Part shown: piece after piece, positions 21,114-34,975 of the stretch
Position numbering within the stretch: the stretch's first letter is position 1
Layout: each line of letters begins with the position of its first letter
DNA from: Rhizophagus irregularis
Taxonomy: Eukaryota > Glomeromycota > Glomeromycetes > Glomerales > Glomeraceae
DNA: 64,000 bases
Reading direction: 5' to 3'
Assembly: GCF_026210795.1 (NCBI RefSeq)
Contig: NC_089451.1
Coordinates: 666,001 to 730,000 of the forward strand
Notes under the pieces: generated by a model
Databases searched by the model: none
What the model was told of the DNA's origin: nothing
The model's input: only the letters and a program-made list of their open reading frames with translations
Position numbers and translations under genes: made by a program

Positions 21114-24100
21114 ATGTCAGCTACTCATGATGCTCCACCACCAATACCTCCCAAACCGGATAGTCAAGGAAAGCCTCAAAACGAAAATGATATAAATCAG
21201 TTATTAAATTTAATTGACGAAGAACTGACGATTTCCCAGGAAGCTTATAACACTACCCACACAAACAATATTAGTTGGAATCAACCAACAACAACAACTC
21301 CTTTAAATGCAGCACCTTCACCTCCGATTGAACCGATAAATACAAGCTATCTTTCAAATAGGCAAAATTCAGAAACAAACATAACAAGCCTTGGTAGACG
21401 CTCTTCTGGAACTTCTACATCAAATCATTCTCAACAATCGTATAATGTCCCCAGTTCTGCGAATACGTATCAACAACATTCATACAACACACATCAGTAT
21501 TATAACCCTGTTCAACAACAGCCTTATAATAATAGCTCAATTCCTCAAGCTTATGGTAATGCGCAATATTATCCGCAAGCAAATGTACCATATAACTATT
21601 ATTCTAGTTTTCCTCGTGACCTTACTTCTCAAGGTTGGCCCGCTCATAATGCACATCCAAATCCTTCTGTGAGACCATTACCGAATCCATCAATGTCAAA
21701 TACTACTTATGTTCAACCATATGCTTCAGCATATAATAATACTCCATATAATTATGCAGCGCCTCCTCCAATATCAGGAGCAACTTCTATGCCCGGATAT
21801 TCGACACAACTAGTAATGCCTGATTTTCATTTTTATAAAGCATCAGGACCTCCTCCTCCACTACAAAATGAGATACAAAATCAGACACAAAAAAATGCAC
21901 AAGTAAGATACATATAATTATTGATCTTTTATCTCTGATCAGCAATATTCTAATTAATTAATTAAATTATTAGCCCTTATCTAACGATGATTATCCAGAG
22001 AAAGAATACAGGTCAGTGTTTAAATTAAATCGTAAGCACTTTATAAATAAAACAGGATAACCATAACTTTAAAGTTCAACTTGATTTTTAGTCAATACCA
22101 TACACAGTTTCCTTCAGCTTCTGAAAATACTCGGGTATCAATGAAAAATACCAAAAGGTCATCGTCATATGGTTCATCTTCTAATACTAGTTCAGCACCA
22201 GCAACTAAAAAATCATATGCGAATGGTATCAATGGTTTGATGAACCCAGCACTCTTATCCAATATAGCATTAGCATTTCGTGCTACTGTAAACTTAGGTA
22301 CCCATGTAAAAGGTGCTTTAGAATATCCTGATAGTTTTACTGGTGTTGATGCTGTGGTAACTATTTAAGCATAATTGATAATATTTAAGAATTCAATATT
22401 ATTAACTTATTGTTAATTTAATATATACCAGAACACGATTTATTCTCTCTTACCTTGCGATATTCCGCGTCATGTTGCTTTATCTATGGCCCGTTCGTTA
22501 GAGTCACAACTTTATTTTCATTCAATAAATTGGGCAACTGTTTCTGTTATTCAAAACAATAAGGAAGAGGTTTACACTTTCCTTAAACCTGATCCTGAAG
22601 CGCCGTCAGCATGGGAATGGGATGAAGATTTCCCTACTGGTGTATTTCCTGCTGTATCAAAGTGTTATAGCCCGCGTTGCAGTATTGATGGTAAAGGATG
22701 TTATTCCAGGATTTGTTCGAACTATGTTCCTGGCGTGGTAATGATATAACAACTTAATTTATTCTTTATTCGTTAGTTTATAGTAGAAATTGACGATATT
22801 CGTTATTCTAAAGTTGTATACTTTCATTTTTTTTTTTATCACGACACTTCAGAATGAAATAATACCTGAAAAATCTCTTGAACCCAGTCAACCTGATGAG
22901 CAACCCATAAATACTCCTGAGACGCCAGTAAGTTAATTATGTTTCTGACAATTTGTACCTATTACAAATTCATAGATACTTACAGATTATTATATTTATG
23001 ATTTAACATTTTTTACATACGATTACTCTTTTTTTAAAAGGTTCAACCTATATCACAAGAACAGCAAACTTGGACGGGTTTTGTCCCAAAAGAAATATTG
23101 AGTACAGTTTCTAAAAATGAGTTGAGGCGGCAGGAAATTATATTTGAAACTGTATACACAGAAAATGATTATGTAATGGATTTGAATCTTTTAGAGACGG
23201 TAAATATAAATTAAAATTTTAGATAATGTACTAAAATGTTATGTGAATTTTAATAAATAATTTATTATCTAAATATCTTTAGCTTTATGTTAATGAACTT
23301 CGTTCAGCCTCACCTCCAATAATTTCGCCTGCTGAGCTTGATCGTTTTATTCAGGAAGTTTTTTATAACGTTTTTGACATTAGAAAACACAATAAAGTCA
23401 TGCTAGAACGTTTGCAAAAACGACAGAAGGAAAGTTATGTAGTAAATAATATTGGAGATATATTTTTAGAATGTGCATTAGAGTTTGGAAATGATTATGT
23501 AAATTATAATGGTCATTTTCCTCTTGCTGATAATATCATAAAGATTGAGAAAGCAAGAAATCCAGAATTCAAACAGTTTTTGGAGGTAAACAGTCGTATT
23601 GACTCGATAGTTATTGTTATTACACATTATATTTCTTTGATATTAATATCATATTGTTATTTAATCATAGCAATGTTCACGGAAACCTGAAGCACGCAAG
23701 CTTGATTTCCGTCACTTTGCACAAAGACCGACGACACGTTTGCAACGATATACATTGTTGCTTGAACAGGTTATCAAATACACTTCAGATGATAATCGGG
23801 ATAAAGAAGTTTTGGAAAATGCTTTGCATACAATTCGAGAATTATGTAGGGAGAGTGATGATAGAGTTCATGAAGCTGAAAAACGATTGAGAATAGTAGA
23901 ACTGGAACGTAAACTAGTGAAGAAAAATAATGAACCATATGTTTGTATTGTAAACTTGTAATCCTTAAAATTATTTCTCATTATTGTCTTTTGAGAATTG
24001 ATGGTTTTTTTTAATATATTTTATAGCCCGAGCTTAAACTTCGGGATCCAAATCGTCAGTTAATATTTAAGGGAGAACTACAGAGGAAATCAGACATAGG

Positions 24101-26406
24101 TTTTGAATGGTTGGATCTTTATGTTTTCCTTTTTGATCATTATTTAGTTATGACAAAACCAAGGAAAGGTCCTGATGGAGAAGTTAGATATGTCATTTCT
24201 AAAAAAGTACGTCTTTATATAAATTATTTTTGAGCTTTTCTTTATAGGTTTAAAATGCTTTATATATTAAAAGAATCTTTTTTAAAAAAGCCGATCCCTT
24301 TAGATATGCTTATCGTAGACTCAGGCTCAGAAAATATACAACAAAATAAGTCTACTTTTTTTTCTAATCTTGGCAGTATTAATTCTGCACTCGACAGTCG
24401 AAAAAGAACAAATAGTGTGGGCCAAAATTCAATGGCTTCTCCTTTGGTTACAGATCTTGAAGGGCCTGAAAATCTTTTAAGTCGGCCTAGCTTACATTCT
24501 TTTACAATTATTCACATCGGTCGTAACGGGGGATCATATCAATTGTTTGCTGATTCTGCTAATTCGCGCAAAATGTGGAAGGAAAAAATTGCAGAAGCAC
24601 AGACTAAACTTCAATTAAATGGGTCAAGCAAACAAGTATTTGAATTGTTTACATTGAACGATGCAACATTCGGAACAGCACCGATTGGAACCTCCGGTGC
24701 AACAGGTGCATCAAAGGGCAAAGTAACATGTTCCGTCCCATTTGGTAAGTTATAATAATCCAAAAAATTTCCCCCCAAAAAAAGTGTAGTTTTAGTGCAT
24801 CTGCATTGTAGTGCACATCCTCTATTTTACTATTTTACTATTTAAGCCCTAATTCCTTACCTAAATTTCGTCTACCCTAACTCTGATAGTAAAACAAAAA
24901 GGGGGTGTGCTGCAATGGAATGCACTAAAGGTAATAGTAATTTCCCAATAAAATGTTTGTGTAATAAACTAAAAAAAACGGATGGTTATTTTATAGTTAC
25001 TCCAGAAAGGCGCAACATGGTTGCTATTGGTACAGAAGATGGCGTATGGATGGGCTTTGGTGGAGAAACTAAGACATTTCGTCCAGTTTTGACTGGCATT
25101 GGTAACGTAATGCAAATGGCAGTCATTGAAGTATTCGGAATTTTTGTTGTATTAGTTGGTAGGTATAAAAATTATAAGGTTGATTTCAAGTTATTTAGTT
25201 TGGATGAAAAATTAAGGCTTGCTTTTATATAGACAAGGCTTTGTGGGCGTATTCACTAGAATCGTTGATACCATCATCTACAAATGTCAATACATCTAGT
25301 CGGACACAGCATCGTCAAAGATTGAGTGCAAGTAACAACATTCAGTATTTCAATGTTGGCACTATTAAGGATACTACTTTTCTTGTTTTTATGAAAAAGA
25401 GAGGGTTAGAAAGCCATTTTAAAATCCTAGAACCAATTGGAACAGGGGGCCAACGTAAGGGAATGTTTCAGATGCGAAACGATAATTGGTTCAAAGAGTA
25501 TAAGGTATTTTTTTTGTAATTCATATATTGTACCCGTGCAGGTTTATTTGTGTGGGTTTTTTTTAAAAAAAATTTTAATGCGTTTATATAAATTTTTTTA
25601 TTTTAAATAATCTTTTTAGCAATTTTACGTTCCATCAGAATCCTATTCAGTTAACTTCTTGAGATCCAAGTTATGTGTTACTTGCACACGTGGTTTTGAA
25701 ATAGTTAATTTAGATACACTTCAAAATAATACAATACCGGACCTCTCCCACCCACAATTCGCATCTATTGCGCGAAGGTGCGATAATTCCAAACCTCTGG
25801 GGATGTTGTTTAGGTTAGATGATAATGATACTAACGAATTTTTGTTGTGCTACGATGGTAAGTAAATTTTTAGAAAACTGACAATTTTTACTATTCATAA
25901 GTAGCTCTACTTAATCTCATTTTTATTTTTTAGAAATATTCTTTTATGTTGATAAACATGGCGAATTATCAAGACCTACAGTAGTGGAATGGGAAGGCAA
26001 GCCCGAAGCAGTAGGTGAGTGTTGAATATAGGAACACTATTTGTGATTGAATTAGAGTTAATATTTAATAATTTATTCTTTTAATAGCAATACAATTACC
26101 TTATATTATTGGCTTTAATCCATTGTTCATTGAAATCCGGGACGTGCAAACTGTAAGCTAATTTACTACTTAACGTAATCGTATATTTTATGAGGTTATT
26201 GTTTATTAATGAAATCATTGCATTTTTAGGGAAAATTATGTCAAGTAATTTCAGGCAAAAATATGAGATGTTTAAATGATAATTCTTCGGGAAGGAATGC
26301 AATACATGCAGTGATGCAACATCCCTTTAATGATACACAATACGTTTTTCAGCTAGTATTGGCTGATATAAGAAGAAGTGATAGCATGAGAGGAACGCAT
26401 CGATGA
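21114..26406 (+). CDS. Rho guanine nucleotide exchange factor A (Rom1/Rom2-like, DH-PH-CNH)
   Basis: Sixteen exons close to 1277 residues; ends of exons include 21902, 22011, 22356, 22737, 22927, 23199, 23585, 23940, 24206, 24744, 25158, 25504, 25857, 26014, 26152 and stop at 26406. ATG at 21114 is chosen because the open frame further upstream has no ATG. Order: Pro/Gln/Asn/Tyr-rich disordered N-terminus (~1-330); DEP-like block (SLLPCDIPRHVALSMARSLE) ending in a Cys-rich motif (CYSPRCSIDGKGCYSRIC); DH domain (~510-730; TVYTENDYVMDLNLL, RPTTRLQRYTLLLEQVI); PH domain (LIFKGELQRKSDIGFEW); CNH domain (AIGTEDGVWMGFGG, KALWAYSLESLIP, FEIVNLDTL). Rom1/2 load GTP onto Rho1 in cell-wall integrity and polarity signalling, acting at the plasma membrane through PH and CNH. 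It is the tail-to-tail paralogue of the gene at 27382-32260. Intron 10 holds a MITE. Confidence 0.94.
24791..24929. mobile_element. Small MITE in intron 10 of RhoGEF A
   Basis: Inverted ends TTTAGTGCATCTGCATTGTA and TTTAGTGCATTCCATTGCAG (read inward), 139 bp. The intron runs 24745-24996, so the splice sites are outside the element. The paralogous intron of RhoGEF B (28712-28783) is short and lacks it, so it arrived after the duplication. No clear target duplication. Confidence 0.7.
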
Positions 26407-27381
26407 ACTTTAATTTTTTATTAATATACTAACTTTATTCAGTCTTTGTCATGTATTTCATATTTATTAGGTATATTTACATTATAGAAAATTTTTCACT
26501 ATCTTATTTATAATATTTATTATATTCATAATATTTATAATATTTATTATATATAATAAAAAAAAAAGGATCAATCTATTCGTCTCGACCTTGTGCATTA
26601 GTATTGAAGAGGGAATTAAAGAATCATATAACGGAGCAAATAATAATTTCATTACAGTGCTCTGAAATCATTTTGCCCCTTTCCTAACTTTGAAATCACA
26701 AATAAACAATTTGGTAACAGTCTAGAATCCAAGAGTAGGGTTGAAATCTTACTTCCCAAATTATTTCACAATTCATGGAGTAGTGTAGGCCAAAAGTGTT
26801 ACGATAAACTTTCAAGCCAAAAAGTTATTTCACTATATTTACTAGATGTAATGTTAATAATATTAAATTACTTTAATAAATTTGTTATTCTTTCCATTTT
26901 ATATATTTTATATAAAATTTGAAATAATATTTTTGTGTAAGTTAAATATTCGGAAAAACAAAAAAAAAAATAATCATAAGTTTTTTATCAAACAAAAAAA
27001 AAAATATAATATAAAACACGAAATAATGCACAAATTTTCTATCAAATGATAAATCAAAATTGAAAAATACAATAAGATAAAAGATTACAAATGTATAAGA
27101 ATTTAAAATGACAATGAAAACAAATTTCTAATCTCTTCATAATCCCACTAAAAAATATATATATACACATATATATATTTTAATTATGACTTTCCACATT
27201 AAGTATAAGGTCTATTATGATTCATTATTCCATGTGGTTGATGGGAATCTTGTTCAGATGAATAATTTTTAAGGATGTTATAAAAAGCCTTATGTTGTTG
27301 CGGTAAGAAAAAGTGATGGATTTAAGACCTTAATTTCGTTCAGGAAACACACTGGTATTAACTTCGATCCTTAAATTCACA
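26407..27381. other. Intergenic region between convergent RhoGEF paralogues
   Basis: AT-rich, with TA repeats near 26510-26560 and 27155-27180. No gene and no long inverted repeat; presumably both 3' untranslated regions. Confidence 0.5.
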
Positions 27382-30300
27382 TCAACTACCATTATCAGGC
27401 CTTGTGTTACCATCCTCATATCCTAAAACACTTGTGGATATACTTGTAGCCTCAGAAATTAAAGAACTCCTTCTGCCATCAACAAGTTTTAATGAAAAAA
27501 CTTCAGAACTGTCTGTTGCTTGATCCGTTGTAACAACTAAAATATTGCCACGTGAATCAGAATATAAACAACGCATGTTGTGTCCTTCAATAATCTGCTC
27601 AAGAATTCCAGTCTCAACATGACGTACTTCAATAAAAGATGGTTCAAATGCAAGTACATAAGGATAACGGAGAGCTATAATGTAAAAAATTTTTTCCAAT
27701 TAAATAATAACTCGTTTAAAGTCTCAAAAAGTGGGAAAAAAATGGATATTATATAATTTACCAAAAGAAGTGGGAGATCCTTCCCACGTTATTAACCAAT
27801 TTGAACGTGAACGCCATCCAACCTTATTAACATAGAAAGCGAATTCTATTAAAAGAAAAAAATATCAAAGTTAAATTCAAGTAACAAAATTAAAAATTGA
27901 AATATCATTTGCATTTAATTACCATCATAACATAATAAAAAGTCTCCCCCTGAAATTCGGTATATAGCAATTGGCTTAACATTTTCTTTCTTTTGAACAA
28001 AATCGAGCGAAACATCATCCGGATCAATTAAACTTTGCGTAATAAGTGTTTCTAAATCAACAATCTCAAACCCTTTTGCACAACATCCCACACATAATTT
28101 TTTACTAAGGAAATTTACCGACGTTAATTCCGTTGGTATGTAGAATTCCTAAAAGAATGACAGTTAAACCTCAATATTAGTTTACTATAAGATTGCGACT
28201 ATACCAAAACTCTATATTACCTTATATGTTTTTAATGAATCGCTACTTCTTCCACTCAAAATCTTAAGTGGGCTTTTATTTTTGTTTTTTATGTTTTGCT
28301 CAATAGGTTCGAGTGTTTTAATAGTTGAATTAAGGGCACTATTTTTTACTACGGTCACCAAAGTCTTTCCAAGGCAAGTTCCAGACTTAAAAAAACTGGC
28401 GTGTGAACTAATTTTGCTTGACCGTTTAATGGCTTCTTTTGATTTAATAGGATCCAATGATTCAAGTGGATATGAATAAAAACATTTATCTATATGGTAA
28501 TTAAGAGTTAATATGAGCTAATGCTTCTATTATCAATTTTTTACAATATCCCATTAGTTACCTGCTAACACTAACAACAACCGAAATTCTTCAAGGACAT
28601 CTATCTGAGATACTCTTTCTAATTGAATTACACGAACAGCTTTTGAACTTGAGCCAATTTCCAATACATATATTCCGAGATCTGTTCCGAAAACTAACTT
28701 ACTGTAGCCGTCTAAATACAAATGATGTCTTATTTAATTATTATATAAATTAAAACAATTAAAACATATTATTTAGAACTTACCAAAATAGGATCCACAA
28801 TTAACTTTATTCGGACCAGTACTCAGTTTCTCTAACGAGATTCCTCTTTCGAAAACTTTACTCTTATCGTTAATTATTTCTTTCTGTTTTTCAATATGTT
28901 CAATCCATTTTCTGCGGCTGATAAATGTGGTAGCATATAATGTTACAGTAAATGATTGCTTTCCAAGACGACCAAATGTAAGTGCATATTGCTTGTCGCC
29001 ATTTCCACGCACTACTGTTGGATTTTTTCCAGGTAAAATAGATGGTGGGCGTTTATTTCCCTCAGATTGACCTTCTGTCGCAGATACGCTTAAAAGCACA
29101 AGAGGTATTGGCTATCGAAAAAAAACATATTGTTAAGAAAGGTTGAAAATTTAATTGCATCTTAAGTGATATAAATACCTTCCGATGAATCTTATATTGC
29201 TCAACTTTATTCACGGTTTTAACCTTCACCATTAGTAAAGCATGATCAAATAAAAACACCTGCAAGTCAGAAGATTCCCCGCCACCACCTCGCTTCTTCA
29301 AAGAACCTTTGAAAATTAATTGACGCCCCTCCTCCGTTAATCCAAGATCCTGAAATATTATTTACATCACGTCAAAAAAAAATGTTTGAAATGTAAACTT
29401 AATTCAATAAATAATATTTACATGTTCTCCTTTTGGAATCAATTGATCGTTTAGTTGCTGCAGATTAAATCGATTTTCGGATTTTCCAGATTCGACATTA
29501 ACATTTGTTAGGAATTCTTTAATAATCTTAATAACTTTGGGTAAATTAATACGGTCAGGATGTTCTTGAGGGGTTTGTTTGAGAACAGCCTCCAAAAGTA
29601 ATGGATAACGACCAAGCCGTGTTGTTGGCTTTGTTAGATATCCATTAAGCTCGAGTTTCCTAGATTCAGGTCGACGTTCAGTTTCCTATAAAAATTGTAT
29701 AGGAAAATTCATTTAGGCCATATTATCATTACAAAGTCTATATAATAAACATAAAACATAACTTACCTCCACGAATTTTGCGAAAACATGGTTGCTATTT
29801 TTTTCTCTCTCAAATTCATACTTGCCCCATAATTGATGAGCACCGTATTTTATGAACGGATCAAACAAAGGAGCATATTCTAAAAATATATCCCCAATTT
29901 GCTCTACAATAGCAAATGAATTTTGACGTTTTTGTAAAGCATCAGCCAATTTAGAATTAACGTTATGGACTTCCAATATGTTATAAAAAACTTCATTAAC
30001 AAAATTTTTTCGCCGGGATTCAGGTATGAAATTTTGATTTAAGAGAGGATTCATCCAACACTATAAAATACAACAATTAATTACTAAAACAATATAAAAG
30101 CAATAAATACAATAAATATAAGAACTTACGTCTCTCAGATATTCCAAATCGCGAACAAAATCCTTTTCTGTATATATTACTTCATTTATGGCTTCTTGGC
30201 GTTTTTTCTCTGTTTCTGAAACTGTATTAGCAATCTCAGGTGGTACCGTATGAATCCACAATTTCTGATCCTAAATTAAAATTGTCAAAATTATCCACTA

Positions 30301-32260
30301 CATTTTAACTCACTAAAAGAAATTTTTTCAAATTAATTGAGGCTTAAATACCTTTTTATCAGAGATAGATCCACGGCTCACAGCTCTTTTCAATCCTGGA
30401 TTGGGCTTCATATTTTTTCTTGCATGCTTTTTAAAACAAAATATTTTAAATACTTCTATATTTTTAACGAAAAAAGTAGATTTATATGAGTGAAAATACA
30501 TACTTGTTCTAATCTCCGTGGGCAAGCAATGCTATAACATAAGTTATCCCGAGTACATGTAGGTGAATAGCAATCAGTCAATAAAGTAAATACGCCATTT
30601 GGTAAATCGTTTTCTTCTATTTCTTCTTCTTCAACGTCGTCTTCAAGCTCATAATTCTCAGATGATGACAATATTGAAGGCATTTTTTGAAATTGATATA
30701 ACTCGTTTGGAGAATCGCGAAGTCTATGATCGTATGTGACATCATGGAAAAACTTTTGAGAATCCAAAGCTCGACCAAGTAAAAGTGCCAAATTTCTATC
30801 CGTTGTTTTGATGATAAACGCAATCTTATCCTTTTGAAAAAATCCAATTTAAATATCAAGAATTATGTAGATTAAACAAATGTGTAGTAAAGTGTTTGTG
30901 ATGCTTCAATAAAGATTTATCCTAAATATAGTAAACATAATATAACATAATATCGTACCACAGCCTCTCTTCCGTCAAAACAATCTTTATACTCGAGATT
31001 ATCCTTCATCCTATTTGATAAAGTAACTCGCGCACGAAATGCGTCTGCAACTCGTGAAAGCAAAGCTGGATATACAATTGGTATGTGTTGTTTTCCTATT
31101 GTAGAAGAAGGTGAAGACGGAGAACTAGATACTTCTGAAGTAACTGACGATGGTGATGCGTCAGAATATGAAAACGACCGAAATCTTTCGGTACGATGAT
31201 TTGTCAGCGGCGGTTTTGATCTCTCACGTACACTTTCCATGGACCTTCTTGGGGGAATATTCTCATCAGCATATGATGGAATAATAAGATTTGAGACGGC
31301 ACCTAATTGAAAGGTCATCGATAATATTTGTAAATTTATCTGGATCGTGTTACAATTAAACTAAGCTTCATTACACAGCATAAAACTATCATAATTTTAA
31401 ACAGGAATATCTAACAAAATATAATATATTTTCATACCATTAATCGACATTGACCTTGTTGAGGTTGAACTCTGTGCAATGTTTGATGCATATTGAGAAA
31501 GTGGTTGTGGAGATCTACGTCCAGACTTACTAAATGACCGTGAAGTCAACGATTGTGAACGTCCTTCATAAGGATGAACTGTCTGAACAGCGATTTGTGG
31601 AGGTGGTCCTGTATGTGAGGTTTGTGTATAAAGCGGATGCTGATATTCAGCTTGATGCTGATATGGATATCCATTAAATTGGTAATGTGTGTGTTGCGAA
31701 AATTGTAATGATTGTGGATATGTGTGTTGGGGATATTCTAAATGCTGTGAATAGTGTGGATACTGCTGCGTTGAAGAAAAGATGTCTGACTCCTCTTCAG
31801 ATGACAATGTTCCCAATGAAGGTGCACTTGCAGCAGCTGGATTTTGATATATATTTGAACCGGATGTTTGATATTGTTGATATGGATATTGTGAAGCTGG
31901 CTGGGAATAATGCGGAAGATAGGCCGAGTCACTATAGACAGTATTATGTTGTTGGTCATGTATGTAAGGATAAGTCTCTGAACGTGATTCAAGATCGAAA
32001 TTATCCCCCACTGAAGTATTCTGACCGACAACTATATTATTTGACGAATTAGAATTTCTCGGATACCCATCTTCCCACAGCCGTGCAGTCGCTTCATTAG
32101 AGGATCTCGGTCCTCTCGGCCTTTCTGTAGGAGGCGTCCTATACGCAGCATAACTATCATAATGCTGTTTAGCACCTTTATACAGCCCTTCTTGTGAAGG
32201 ATTGCCACTATATGGACGAGTACCATTTTTTTTAGGTTCGTAAGAAACCATATTCTGCAT
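27382..32260 (-). CDS. Rho guanine nucleotide exchange factor B (Rom1/Rom2-like, DH-PH-CNH)
   Basis: Fourteen exons (31438-32260, 30959-31302, 30504-30830, 30352-30426, 30130-30270, 29767-30060, 29422-29685, 29179-29349, 28784-29111, 28562-28711, 28221-28489, 27923-28148, 27762-27845, 27382-27674) close to 1262 residues. Layout mirrors RhoGEF A: Tyr/Gln/His/Ser-rich disordered start, a DEP-like block (FIIKTTDRNLALLLGRALD) with the Cys motif CYSPTCTRDNLCYSIACPRR, DH (VIYTEKDFVRDLEYLRD, KPTTRLGRYPLLLEAVL), PH (LIFKGSLKKRGGGGESSD), CNH (LVFGTDLGIYVLE, KCFYSYPLESLDP, GFEIVDLETL). The predicted role is activation of Rho1-type GTPases. The core aligns with A throughout and shares about ten intron positions, but linkers and N-termini differ, so the duplication is not recent. 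The short poly-acidic stretch (LEDDVEEEEIEEND) in the DEP-like region is specific to B. Confidence 0.94.
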
Positions 32261-33498
32261 TATGCCCGACGATGTTCTAAGTTGCGATTGCGAGGGCCGT
32301 GGTAATGGGCTTAGTTATTTAGTTTTATGTACTTTTGATGCTGACGACTTCTTTGACGATGGAAGAACTTCAACGATAACAATGCCACGTGCTAGTGAAT
32401 ATAATTAATTCCACATCATAAGTCTTAAATATATGTAATTCTCAACTTTTTTTAAATGTAAAATATTCTAATATAAAATCGTTTGCGAAAATACGCTTCG
32501 TCCACTTTGGACACTAATAAATACAGTTATGATTATAATGGATGAACATAAAATATGTCAAAATAGTGTAAAAATTCCACTAGTTCTACTAAACTTGATT
32601 GTAACACACTGTAAAGTCACACAAAAAATGGTGATATCAAATTTTTTTATTAACAATTATTCAGCTATTTTATAGTATACTAATTTAACTTAATATTTAC
32701 ATCATTTTCTATGATTAAACTTACTATTCATTTTTAATAAAAAAATAAGTGCCAGAGTAATTCACTAATTAATTAGTATTAAATTATTAAAATTAAAGGA
32801 ATTAGAATTAAAATTATAATAACATAGTAGAATTTCAAAAAGTCATATAAGTAAAATATGTAGCCAAACCTAATTTACTATTAGTTTTAAGTATTAGTTT
32901 ATTTTAAGGCCAGAACTATAATAATGCATAATATATTTATTAAATAAAATTAATAGTTTTAAAATGCTAATTACTTATTAAAATTAAAATTTTATAGTAA
33001 TTGAAAATGTAAATCAATAAAATTGTACTTTAAATTCTTTTTTTTTAAAATATTGAATTAATTTTTCTTTAACTATTATAATTTAAAAATTATTAAAATT
33101 TTATATTTAATGTAAAAATATTGATATATAAAAATTATTACTTAAATTGGTAATATTACACAAAAATCAAAAATCTAGTTATATAAATATAACAGTTATA
33201 TAAAAGGTAAAAACAATCTCACCTTCAATTTTATTAACAAAAACACCTTTTTTTTCTTTATGAATATTTAAAATATAACAAAAACTTTTTAATTAGCAAT
33301 AAAAAAAAAGATAATTATTTGCATTCATCAATACTTTTTAAATATTTACTGACTTATTACTACGCAAAAAAATTGCTACAATTTTTAATATTGAAAAGTA
33401 ATAAAGTAACAAAAGTAACAGTTATATGTATATATAACTAATAAATATAATAAAATCTTATAAAAAATTTTATCTATTATTTCTGTAAAAACTTTATA
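32261..33498. other. AT-rich region upstream of RhoGEF B
   Basis: The first ~250 bp should hold the promoter and 5' leader of the minus-strand RhoGEF. Beyond that the sequence is very AT-rich with no open frame of interest. Confidence 0.5.
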
Positions 33499-33711
33499 AG
33501 GGGATGGCCAGAAATGATGTTATTTCCTAAGGGAAGAGGGAGATTAAGACCATAATGATGTTACACACCTTCCATTTTTAGACACTTGTAGTTAATATAA
33601 TTTTAGTCAGAATTGTGTTTTAATTTTACATTTCCTAAAATGAATGATGACATAAGGAGAGGGGAATCAAAAATCCCAAAATTTAAATTATGTCATTTCT
33701 AGCGATCCCCT
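33499..33711. mobile_element. Probable MITE with AGGGGAT ends
   Basis: Inverted ends AGGGGATGGCCAGAAATGAT and AGGGGATCGCTAGAAATGAC (read inward), 213 bp. No coding sequence; target duplication unclear. Confidence 0.6.
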
Positions 33712-34127
33712 AAAAATAAGCCTTTTACAGAAAATGTAAATAATTTGATAAATTTCTGATATAAGATTATTAATTCCAGAAATATGAGCCTTTTACAAAA
33801 AAAAATGGAATATAAAAAATGGATTGACTTTTTTAACGGAAAAATAAGACTTTACTACAAAAAACCTATGATTAACCAAAAAAAATTTAACTGCAATATT
33901 ATTAAGAGTTTTATTATTTTTGTAAATATCACTTTTAACATATATATTATAATAAAAACTTAAAGAAAATGGTCATATATTTTTAAAATGGATGTTATTT
34001 TTTTATATTTCATAAACTATAATCTTAGTAAATATTAAAATAGTATATTGTATAAATTACCAAAATTTTGCTTATACTAAAAAATTTTAATAAAGCAAAA
34101 AAATATAAAGATTTATATAATGATATA
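33712..34127. other. AT-rich spacer
   Basis: No gene or repeat recognised before the transposon end at 34128. Confidence 0.45.
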
Positions 34128-34460
34128 CAGTCAACTCCCTCTATAGTCACTCCCGTTATAGTCACATTCTACTATATAGTCACACCAGTTGAATGTTCAA
34201 AACACTTTATTATTAAAATCTATCCTATATAGTCACAATCTATCTATAGTCACTATCACACCTATCCTCAAAAATCTTATATTAAAAAGAACCGTTTATA
34301 ATCACAGTTATATAAAGAATATATTAAATAACTTGGCATCTAATAATCGTACAAAGATGTATCATAGCTTTGTTAGAATCGTCTCACTGAAAGTGAAGAA
34401 TCGAATAACGGATAGCTTTTATCCGGCCACCCTTGTGCAAACAGTCTTATGACTTTATCT
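34128..34460. mobile_element. Left end of a TA-flanked Tigger-like element
   Basis: Starts CAGTCAACTCCCTCTATAGT after TA and is a near-identical inverted copy of 1-127. Several TATAGTCAC sub-repeats follow. The partner end is probably at 43089, with the LINE lying between. No transposase is seen in the part present. Confidence 0.65.
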
Positions 34461-34975
34461 TTTATTTTATACTTTGGGTTTCGAAAAGTAATCGAACAAT
34501 ATTACAAAAATAAGAAAATAAACTAATAAAAAATAAAAAGAGTAGCTTCACGACTCATACAAGTAAAGAAATCTAAACTAAAATAAAATTAAAGCAAAGA
34601 AAAACTGAACTATTACAGAATCGCATACCCTAACTTTACCCGAAGGCCAGTGTGAGTCAACTATCCAACATCCAAAAATCCAGTCCGTTACCAGAAAGAG
34701 ATCCTAAGAGGTTGAACTGTTAAGCGGCGCAGAAAATCCAAGTGCGAGATCCAAGATCCACCCCGAATTATAGAAGAGGATATCCAAGAAATCCAGGAAT
34801 CGAATCATGAGCCAAAGAAGAGTTGTGTTGTTGTGGAGAAGTAGTATTAGGGAAAGAATTTGTAGATGGACCACGTAATTTGGAAGCAGCCGAGATACCC
34901 TGCGACTCCTCCCAAGCATGGAAAAGAACATTCCGACACAGCCAAATTTCACCATATAATTCGACTTGGAAGTCG

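Noticed and set aside
31687-32052. Open frames in other frames over the Gln/Tyr/His-rich start of RhoGEF B
   Set aside because: Shadows of a low-complexity coding exon; the chosen frame joins correctly to the next exon.
34189-34452. 87-codon open frame in the transposon end
   Set aside because: Starts within TATAGTCAC terminal repeats and shows no domain.
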